A stretch of 39,129 nt of DNA, taken from IMG/VR virus record IMGVR_UViG_3300030085_003572, positions 1 to 39,129 of that record. One strand, written 5' to 3'. Positions 1 through 5,864 of the stretch are shown here, piece by piece. The notes under the pieces were generated by a model. That model was not told where the DNA came from. It saw only the letters and a program-made list of their open reading frames with translations, and did no database searches. Made by a program: the position numbers and the translations under genes. This stretch comes from a virus. Numbering within the stretch: position 1 is the first letter of the stretch; each line of letters opens with the position of its first letter.

Positions 1-19
1 TTCAGATTGTGAAGTCATA

Positions 20-326
20 ATTCGCCCGTTGCCGGGCGAAGGTAGCTTTTGAGCATTATTCGAGTCGCTTCAGCCATCTTGTCAAAAGAGATTCAATTTA
101 CATTGTCGGAGGCGGTTGACCTGTATCCTCCTACTCTAGCTTCGTCATATCAACGGAAGGCAGTTATTCCCTAACAAGCGAAAACACTTACCCTGTGGTT
201 GCTTTTTCTCAGAGCCACAATCCTTTAAAACCTATCGTATGTTTCTTCACGCGAGCATACCACACCACCGGCCACGAGCATTACCTCGGCTGGATCTTGG
301 ATTTTTTTCAGAGCTCGTTATATAGC
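20..326 (-). ncRNA. Candidate structured RNA (family not recognised)
   Basis: This is the only stretch over 300 bases without a supported gene. It is about 47% GC by hand count, against roughly a third in neighbouring genes. Going along the minus strand I can pair: 318-313 with 279-274; 290-285 with 278-271 (two-base bulge); 260-256 with 241-237; 220-215 with 198-193; 190-185 with 180-175; 170-167 with 158-155; 131-127 with 112-108; 88-82 with 52-46; and 40-33 with 28-21. The last is a perfect 8-bp stem closed by a GCAA (GNRA-type) loop on the minus strand. The 190/175 and 220/193 helices need G.U pairs that become A.C mismatches on the plus strand, which favours the minus strand. I looked for tmRNA, RNase P, group I/II intron and tRNA signatures and found none. 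The RNA may extend past base 1. A fast-evolving or broken short gene remains possible. Confidence 0.42.
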
Positions 327-752
327 CTATTTGTGTTCTAGTAGTGCCTGGCGTAGTTTGTTTGAACCACCAACTCTTACATTGATGATGCCGTTGTAGT
401 ATTCGTCTGTTTCTAATACTCGCCTATCAAACTGTTCTCGTGCTTCAATGTAACTCATCTCTGCTCTGCTTTTGCAGTAGTAAAGTATTTCACGAGTAAA
501 GTTTTTTTCGCCTAGTTGTTTTACATCTTCGTTCAGTCTATCTGAACTTCCCCAGTATTCACGCCAATCGCTTTCTTTGTAGCCTCGACGTTTGTTCTTT
601 TTGCCTTTCAATGGTGGCTTGGTTGTTTTAAATTTTGCTAACTTCTTGCCTACGTATTTTTGTTTCGTCTTTTTGTTTGTTATCAGATATACAAAGCCTT
701 CGTATTCGTCAGGTATTGATTCTACTTTTTTACCTTTGTACGTCCAATGCAT
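327..752 (-). CDS. GIY-YIG-like nuclease
   Basis: A 141-residue protein whose N-terminal part has the two-strand signature of GIY-YIG nucleases: VYL at residues 21-23 and YVG at 33-35, followed by a lysine-rich segment (36-55). Candidate downstream catalytic residues are R64 in a WREYWGSS motif, E103 in a YIEAREQ helix, and N120 or N124 in the YYNGIINVRVGG segment. The family cuts DNA with a divalent metal. It includes homing endonucleases and the T4 host-DNA nuclease DenA, but this protein does not resemble DenA outside the core. It is the last gene of the leftward 47-46 unit, 3 bases after the 79-residue gene, with no visible Shine-Dalgarno, so translation may be coupled. Whether it acts on host DNA, spreads itself or helps recombination cannot be told. 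The fold call is fairly safe; the role is inference. Confidence 0.72.
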   Translation of the reverse strand: MHWTYKGKKVESIPDEYEGFVYLITNKKTKQKYVGKKLAKFKTTKPPLKGKKNKRRGYKESDWREYWGSSDRLNEDVKQLGEKNFTREILYYCKSRAEMSYIEAREQFDRRVLETDEYYNGIINVRVGGSNKLRQALLEHK

Positions 753-755
753 AAA

Positions 756-995
756 CTATGTATACGGATGTTTTCTATTTGTTTGCCATTTCTGGTTTTC
801 TCTGTAGCCTTTTAGTACCTCTTGATATTTTTTTGCTATCTCTTCTTGTCTTGCCTTTGCTAGTTTAATAAGATTTCTAAGTTCTCTTCTAGCACTGCGT
901 TTTGTTGCTTCACTAGGACTTTGTTCAAACTTTTCGTTTGCCTTGAAATATTCAAAATATGCCTTTGCTAGTTCATCGTGTGTGTCGTCGTTCAT
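756..995 (-). CDS. Small basic helical protein of unknown function
   Basis: A 79-residue, strongly charged protein with no recognised domain. Residues about 30-65 are rich in Arg, Lys, Ala and Leu and look like one long amphipathic helix; the C-terminal tail is basic (KWQTNRKHPYT). There is no signal peptide or membrane segment. Its ATG overlaps the gene 46 stop codon in an ATGA arrangement, which suggests translational coupling, and the GIY-YIG gene follows after 3 bases. Position and charge suggest a nucleic-acid or nuclease accessory protein of the gp46/gp47 machinery, but that is inference from context only. Confidence 0.62.
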   Translation of the reverse strand: MNDDTHDELAKAYFEYFKANEKFEQSPSEATKRSARRELRNLIKLAKARQEEIAKKYQEVLKGYRENQKWQTNRKHPYT

Positions 996-2767
996 TCTAT
1001 AATTTCAACATCGTTTTCGTATGATGTAAATCCATTTTCTTTTATAACTTTCATTACGTGATTCACTCTACCAACAAGTTCGTCTTTGTGCGAAATAAGG
1101 AAAACATTTTTTCTACGTTCTCTACCCATTTTCTTTAGCACAGCCAAACTATGTTCAACACCAGCAGTATCCATACCACTGTCAATAAGTTCATCAATGA
1201 ATAATAAATTTACACCTTGATACAATGATTCCCAAACATCTCTGAATGCCCAACTCATACCTAATATTAGCCTGTTGCGTTCGCCTCTGCTCAAGTTATC
1301 AAAGTCTAAATCTTGTCCTAGTTGTGTAATCTCAACTGACAAATCGTTTTGGAACTCTACTTGATGTGGTAAGCCTAGTTTGTCTAAATAATATGTAAGC
1401 CTGTTGTTCAAATATGCCAAATTTTGATCAATTATCTTTTTGCGTATAAAAGAATCTTTGTTTGTCAACAGTTTCAAAAGAAACTCTTGGTGTTCTTTTA
1501 CATTAGTCAAGTCATTTACACTTTGCCAATCAATTTCTTGAAGAGCTGTGTCTGTTAAATCGTCAATCTGTGCTTGATAAGGATCTTCTTCCTGCTGTTT
1601 ACTTACCAAACTTTGACGAAAGTTATCTACATTGTTTCTATGTTCATAAGCTTCTTTTGCACTTTCATAAAAAGTATCTGGTCGTCCGTTAATTTCGCCT
1701 ATATCTGTTAGCAAACTCATTGTAGTTTCTAATTTATCTGCAACTTCTGTTTGATATGCAAGTGCATCGTTCAATTCTTTTGTTTTTTTCTTTTCAATTT
1801 CAGCTTTTTTATCTGCGTGTAGCTCTTGTCCACAGGTATAGCAAATAGCATCAACTAATTCTTCAATATCTTTCTCTGCTTTGTCAACACTTTTGGTTGC
1901 TCTCATAAGTGCAGTTTCGAGTGTTGCTTTTTCTTTATTAAGACTTGTAACACGATTGTTTAATTCAGTCCAATTCACTAATTTGTCGTGTGCATCTAGT
2001 TCTGCTTCAATATCTAACTTTTCTAGTTCTTCAATTGCTTTATCTAGTTTTTCTATATCTTGTTTTTGTTTTGCAAACCACGCTTTTTGTCTTCCTGCAA
2101 GCGTTTCAATGCTCTGTTCAATCTTTTTATTACTTGATTCAATAGCATTGATCTTTAATGTTTCTTCTGTGATATATTCTTTTGTTTGTTTAACTTTTTC
2201 TTTGAGTAAATCTGCTTTTTCAGTAAGAATAGTAATACCAAGTAACTGTTCAATGATTGCACGTTGATCATTTGCTCGCATACTTAGGAAAGGTTCTGTA
2301 TATGTGTTCAATGCAACAACGTGTTTGAACATATCGTGACTCATATTCAACAAATCATCTATATCTTTTTGTGTTTGTCTACTATCACCCTGTGATTCAT
2401 TGATATCTTCTTGCTGTTCGTGGTCATTAATGAAAAACTTCAGCACATTAGGCGATCTACCGCGTTCGATACGATATTTGTTGTTGCCTTTTTCAAAATT
2501 TAGTGTAACCAACATACCTTTGCTGTTAGTTTTGTTAATCAAGTTGTTTCTCTTGATATTAGTTAGTGCTTGGCCGTACAAGGCGTAGGATAATGCATTG
2601 ATTATCGTTGTTTTACCTGTACCGTTGCGTGATCCTGTATCGTCACCTCCTTGGTCTAAGTTTTCACCAAGCACTAGAGTAAGTTGCTCCTTGTTGAAGT
2701 CAACTGCTTGGGTAACATTACCCACACTCATAAAGTTTTTTACTGTGAGATCTTTAATTTTTATCAT
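992..2767 (-). CDS. 46: gp46 recombination nuclease, Rad50/SbcC-like ATPase subunit
   Basis: A 591-residue SMC-type ATPase, close to the size of T4 gp46. The Walker A loop is SRNGTGKTT at residues 46-54. Long charged helices with coiled-coil character flank a zinc hook, C309-Y-T-C312. The ABC signature LSRGERNRLIL starts near 492, Walker B is LLFIDE with D525 and E526, the D-loop is SGMD, and the switch histidine H560 lies in LISHKDE. In T4, gp46 and gp47 together process DNA ends to give the 3' single strands used by UvsX for recombination-dependent replication, and they also take part in host DNA breakdown. The ATG overlaps the gene 47 stop by 4 bases, and its own stop overlaps the next start by 4 bases, so the three genes look translationally coupled. 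All key ATPase residues are intact. Confidence 0.95.
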   Translation of the reverse strand: MIKIKDLTVKNFMSVGNVTQAVDFNKEQLTLVLGENLDQGGDDTGSRNGTGKTTIINALSYALYGQALTNIKRNNLINKTNSKGMLVTLNFEKGNNKYRIERGRSPNVLKFFINDHEQQEDINESQGDSRQTQKDIDDLLNMSHDMFKHVVALNTYTEPFLSMRANDQRAIIEQLLGITILTEKADLLKEKVKQTKEYITEETLKINAIESSNKKIEQSIETLAGRQKAWFAKQKQDIEKLDKAIEELEKLDIEAELDAHDKLVNWTELNNRVTSLNKEKATLETALMRATKSVDKAEKDIEELVDAICYTCGQELHADKKAEIEKKKTKELNDALAYQTEVADKLETTMSLLTDIGEINGRPDTFYESAKEAYEHRNNVDNFRQSLVSKQQEEDPYQAQIDDLTDTALQEIDWQSVNDLTNVKEHQEFLLKLLTNKDSFIRKKIIDQNLAYLNNRLTYYLDKLGLPHQVEFQNDLSVEITQLGQDLDFDNLSRGERNRLILGMSWAFRDVWESLYQGVNLLFIDELIDSGMDTAGVEHSLAVLKKMGRERRKNVFLISHKDELVGRVNHVMKVIKENGFTSYENDVEIIE

Positions 2768-3777
2768 ACTAACTCGTTGTAAATGTCTAATAACAGTTTT
2801 TTGTTGAACTGTTCGCTGTCAATTGCTTGGATTTCGTTACTTACAATCTGATCTACGCTTTCAAACTGTTCGATATCCAAGTCTGTGTTAATTTCTTCGA
2901 TGTGTTTTTGTGGAATAAGTGTTATTTCTCTACATTTATATTGTTCCATAAACGTTTCTTTGATATAACTAGCTTCTTCATAACTAATATCAATGTCAAG
3001 TGTTACTCGCAAGTACATACTTGGCTTGATTAATGTATCTTTTTCGTCAATTAACTGTGATAACTTGACTGTTCTATACTTTGGACAGTCTGGCCAATTG
3101 ATATACTCTGGTTCTGCATCGTTCTCACGGTCCAATATCATCATACCACGGTCATCATCCCAAGCATCTGCATAGTTGTGTGGAAAAGCATTACCTATGT
3201 AGTGGATCTTACCCTGTTGTTGCCGCTTGTGAAAGTGTCCTGAGAACACATACTCTTGATTCTTGAAGTGTTCGCTTTTTAAATCACCGTGGTCTGGCAT
3301 TTGTACCATTGCATTCATATAGAAACTAGGCAGTTCAAAGTGTCCAAACAAGTATTTAGATTGTAACTTCTCAATTCTACGCCATTCATCACCTACTAAC
3401 CACGGAACCAATGCTACATCTTCAATAACTTGTATTTCGTCTACCACTGTTATGTTAGGAATGTGCTTTGCAAACTCAGTTGACTTTACATCACGCTTGT
3501 CTTTGTAGTACAAGTCGTGGTTACCTGCAAACATATAGAACTTTTCAAACGATTCACCTAGTTTTTCTAACAACTTGATGGTTGTATCCATAGTTGTAAG
3601 ATTCAAACTGTTTCTATTATGGTGCCAATCACCACAAAAGATACCTGTTTCGCAGTTATTTGCTTTTGCTGTTTCAATATACCAATCAATATATAACTCA
3701 CAGTCCTGATTATGAACACGTGAGTTACCTTTCATACCTAAATGTATGTCGGTAAACACTGCTGCCTTTTTAAACAC
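2764..3777 (-). CDS. 47: gp47 recombination nuclease, Mre11/SbcD-like subunit
   Basis: A 337-residue calcineurin-like metallophosphoesterase, matching the T4 gp47 length (about 339). Metal-binding motifs are in order: D10-I-H12, G49-D50-W-H52, G85-N-H87-D88, H146 in FGHFE, and G180-H181-F-H183. It is the nuclease partner of gp46 in the end-processing complex. The start is GTG at 3777-3775, chosen because GGAG lies 7 bases upstream and the first strand (KKAAVFTDIH) follows at once. A sigma70-type promoter sits just ahead, between the gene 55 stop and this start, so 47-46 can be transcribed apart from 55. No key residue is missing. Confidence 0.95.
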   Translation of the reverse strand: MFKKAAVFTDIHLGMKGNSRVHNQDCELYIDWYIETAKANNCETGIFCGDWHHNRNSLNLTTMDTTIKLLEKLGESFEKFYMFAGNHDLYYKDKRDVKSTEFAKHIPNITVVDEIQVIEDVALVPWLVGDEWRRIEKLQSKYLFGHFELPSFYMNAMVQMPDHGDLKSEHFKNQEYVFSGHFHKRQQQGKIHYIGNAFPHNYADAWDDDRGMMILDRENDAEPEYINWPDCPKYRTVKLSQLIDEKDTLIKPSMYLRVTLDIDISYEEASYIKETFMEQYKCREITLIPQKHIEEINTDLDIEQFESVDQIVSNEIQAIDSEQFNKKLLLDIYNELV

Positions 3778-3799
3778 GAATATTCTCCACTTCTCTAGC

Positions 3800-3828
3800 A
3801 GTATAGCTTAATTTTTATAGAAAATCAA
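3800..3828 (-). promoter_or_regulatory. Sigma70-type promoter for gene 47-46 unit
   Basis: Reading the minus strand, TTGATT (3828-3823) and TATACT (3805-3800) are separated by exactly 17 bases. The site lies in the 53-base gap between the gene 55 stop and the gene 47 GTG. This matches a host sigma70 promoter at 5 of 6 bases in each element and indicates early or middle expression. It is a sequence match only. Confidence 0.68.
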
Positions 3829-3830
3829 CC

Positions 3831-4655
3831 TTATTTCTGCTCTGATTCTCTACGTAATGCTGCTTCCCACTCGCCTGAGTGTTGTCTTGTGTGTGAAGGA
3901 TTAAGATTATTCATTTCTAATATGTCATCTCTTATGTTTTGATTTCGTTTTTCTAAATTAATGACCCGCACAAAGCTATTAGTAACAGCAGCGGTATAAT
4001 AAGCAAAAGGATTGTTGGATTTACTTTCATCAAACTGTAGTCCTATCTGTGATAATTGAAGGATTGCTTGTCCTTTCATTTCATCATTATACGTATATCC
4101 ACGTACATTACCTCTAGTTGCATATCTATCAACTAGTTTCATCCACATACGAGCTAGTTCGTTTGTTGCTTTGCCGTGAGTTTTATCAAAATGTCCATTT
4201 TCCATTCCACCTTGCCAGTGGCTTTTACCTACACATACCAAATTGTCATTTTCGTCAAACTTATAGTGCTGAAAAGGAGGAAAATTTAGTTTTGTTTTTG
4301 TATCTGCTATTGTTTTAGGTGTTTTTTTACGTCCAGGTTCATCTGGAATGTGATCAAACATCATAACTCTAAAAATTAATGAACTTTTTTCGATAGTTCT
4401 GTAGTCAACTTCGTACTCTGACATCTTTACTTTTTTGTTCACTGCTTTAGCTGCTTCGTATGCTTCAGTTGACATCTTTTTAGCACGATTTCTTTTAGCT
4501 TCTGCAATAGTTCTTACATTAATCTTTTCAATGCTTGGTAATATAATATCATATACAGCATATACAGGATCAACATAACTACAAAATGTAGCTTTGCTTT
4601 TGTGTATTTCTTTTAACATATCTTTGTTATTAAGATAATTGATTCTTTTGGCCAT
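3831..4655 (-). CDS. 55: gp55-like sigma factor for late transcription
   Basis: A 274-residue protein; T4 gp55 has 185. The C-terminal half (about 165-255) carries the sigma region-2-like part: helices from ATNELARMWMKLVDRY through a YTYNDEMKGQAILQL stretch to NNPFAYYTAAVTNSFVRVIN, the usual gp55 core that binds polymerase and the TATAAATA box. The N-terminal 150 residues are lysine-rich and have no counterpart I can name. In T4, gp55 acts with coactivator gp33 and the sliding clamp gp45 to open late promoters. The start codon ATG at 4655 has AAGGA 6 bases upstream. A consensus sigma70 promoter lies ahead, so the gene should be read by the unmodified host enzyme. The neighbouring virion genes carry TAAATA motifs that this factor would be expected to use. 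Confidence 0.88.
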   Translation of the reverse strand: MAKRINYLNNKDMLKEIHKSKATFCSYVDPVYAVYDIILPSIEKINVRTIAEAKRNRAKKMSTEAYEAAKAVNKKVKMSEYEVDYRTIEKSSLIFRVMMFDHIPDEPGRKKTPKTIADTKTKLNFPPFQHYKFDENDNLVCVGKSHWQGGMENGHFDKTHGKATNELARMWMKLVDRYATRGNVRGYTYNDEMKGQAILQLSQIGLQFDESKSNNPFAYYTAAVTNSFVRVINLEKRNQNIRDDILEMNNLNPSHTRQHSGEWEAALRRESEQK

Positions 4656-4677
4656 AATTATTCCTTTACTTAATTCT

Positions 4678-4706
4678 ATTATAAACTACGCACTTATTTT
4701 TGTCAA
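4678..4706 (-). promoter_or_regulatory. Consensus sigma70 promoter for gene 55
   Basis: On the minus strand, a perfect TTGACA (4706-4701) and a perfect TATAAT (4683-4678) are separated by exactly 17 bases, about 22 bases ahead of the gene 55 ATG. It lies in the 76-base divergent gap between genes 55 and 48, and its -35 box directly abuts the rightward late motif at 4707. Confidence 0.85.
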
Positions 4707-4713
4707 CTAAATA
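4707..4713 (+). promoter_or_regulatory. Late promoter motif (CTAAATA) before the baseplate operon
   Basis: CTAAATA lies 18 bases ahead of the ATG at 4732, with AGGAG at 4720-4724. It resembles the T4 late consensus TATAAATA read by gp55. The same core recurs ahead of four other virion genes in this window. Confidence 0.65.
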
Positions 4714-4731
4714 CATTATAGGAGTATCACT

Positions 4732-5559
4732 ATGGCAATAGATCCAATTACAGGTATTGACACTAACGTTGGCAGTGAAAATAATATACAAAACAAACAG
4801 AGCATATCTGACTTCTTGACCAATGTAAACCAGTTTATGAGTAACCTACGTAGACGTAATTTATCACCAGGTGCAGAACCAGCAAGTGCAAAATATGCAA
4901 CTGCTAATTTTAAACCTAGCAACGAATCCGTAGGAGAAGACTGGCGAGTTCGTATCAGTGTTCCAGACATTAGCACGTTTAGATCAAGTCCTATTTTGGC
5001 ACCACTTGCACAAACAGCAAACAACGTTGTGTTTCCGCTTGTGCCTAACATAACATTTCAGCATACAGCAAATTATAGTCTAAGTGCTCCTACACATAGT
5101 AATTATCCCTTTCCAATATATGAAAATAGTAGTGTTGAACCTTTTGTTATAGCCGGAGAATTTCCAGTACAAACAGAAGAAGACGGAAGATATTGGATTG
5201 CAGCGGTGCATTTTTTCAAAAGTGTGACAAAAATGGCGTTTGGCGAAACAAGCAACAAAGGATCGCCGCCTCCTTTGGTAAAAGTCAACGGTTATGGACA
5301 ATATGTTTTGAACAATGTTCCTTGTACAGTACAAAATTTTAATTATAGTTTAGAAAACGGCGTTGACTACATTAGGGTACCGATAAGAAATTCATTTAAT
5401 GGTACACAAAATACACAAAGCGCAGAAGAATACAGTTGGGTGCCAACATTATCTACTATGAGTGTTACATTACAGCCAACATACAGCAGAGTTAAAGCCG
5501 CACAATTTAGTTTAGACAAATTTGTCAACGGCGATTTGAAAAATGAAGGATTTCTATAA
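4732..5559 (+). CDS. 48: Baseplate tail-tube cap protein, gp48-like (possibly gp54)
   Basis: A 275-residue soluble protein. The middle (residues about 70-190) carries the stretch seen in T4-like tube-cap and initiator proteins: WRVRISVP, PNITFQHTANYS, YPFPIYENSSVEPFVIAGEFPVQ, RYWIAAVHFFKSVTKMAFG, PPPLVKVNGYGQY and NNVPCTVQNF. In T4, gp54 and then gp48 cap the hub and nucleate the tail tube; their folds resemble the tube protein gp19. The ATG at 4732 has AGGAG 7 bases upstream. It is first in the rightward virion block, and its TAA overlaps the gene 53 ATG by one base. The assignment to 48 rather than 54 follows gene order and general motif memory, so it is less certain than the baseplate call itself. 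Confidence 0.68.
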   Translation: MAIDPITGIDTNVGSENNIQNKQSISDFLTNVNQFMSNLRRRNLSPGAEPASAKYATANFKPSNESVGEDWRVRISVPDISTFRSSPILAPLAQTANNVVFPLVPNITFQHTANYSLSAPTHSNYPFPIYENSSVEPFVIAGEFPVQTEEDGRYWIAAVHFFKSVTKMAFGETSNKGSPPPLVKVNGYGQYVLNNVPCTVQNFNYSLENGVDYIRVPIRNSFNGTQNTQSAEEYSWVPTLSTMSVTLQPTYSRVKAAQFSLDKFVNGDLKNEGFL

Positions 5560-5864
5560 TGCCAGTTAGCTATGCAAAAACAAGTCCTTGGAATAAAACA
5601 ACTGTTACAGAATCAGGCGAACTAGGAATATTAGAAATAGTTCCCATTCCTGCAGAAGACGATGATCTTTTGTACGAAATAGAGCCTCAATACAATCACA
5701 GACCGGATTTACTTGCATACGACTTGTATGGCACTGCAAAATTATGGTGGGTGTTTGCACAACGCAATATGGATCTTATAAAAGATCCTGTGTTTGACAT
5801 AAAATCAGGAACAAAGATATTTTTACCTAAGCAAAGTAATCTTAAAGAAGAATTAGGACTGTAA
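5559..5864 (+). CDS. 53: gp53 baseplate wedge protein
   Basis: A 101-residue protein with the core of T4-like gp53: HRPDLLAYDLYGTAKLWWVFAQRN (residues about 47-70), then DLIKDPVFDIKSGTKIFLP, which resembles a LysM-like fold. T4 gp53 is longer (196 residues); the short form is usual in marine T4-like phages. It links neighbouring baseplate wedges around the hub. The ATG overlaps the upstream stop by one base, and the next gene begins immediately after its stop codon, so it is translated within a tight virion operon. Confidence 0.86.
   Translation: MPVSYAKTSPWNKTTVTESGELGILEIVPIPAEDDDLLYEIEPQYNHRPDLLAYDLYGTAKLWWVFAQRNMDLIKDPVFDIKSGTKIFLPKQSNLKEELGL

Noticed and set aside
1-18. Possible CDS start on the minus strand (ATG at 18-16, MTSQSE) overlapping a TGA in ATGA fashion
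   Set aside because: Only six codons are visible before the window edge, there is no ribosome site, and the region looks like structured RNA.
21-40. Perfect 8-bp hairpin as an intrinsic terminator
   Set aside because: No T-run follows on either strand within a few bases; the GNRA-type loop fits an RNA structural element better.
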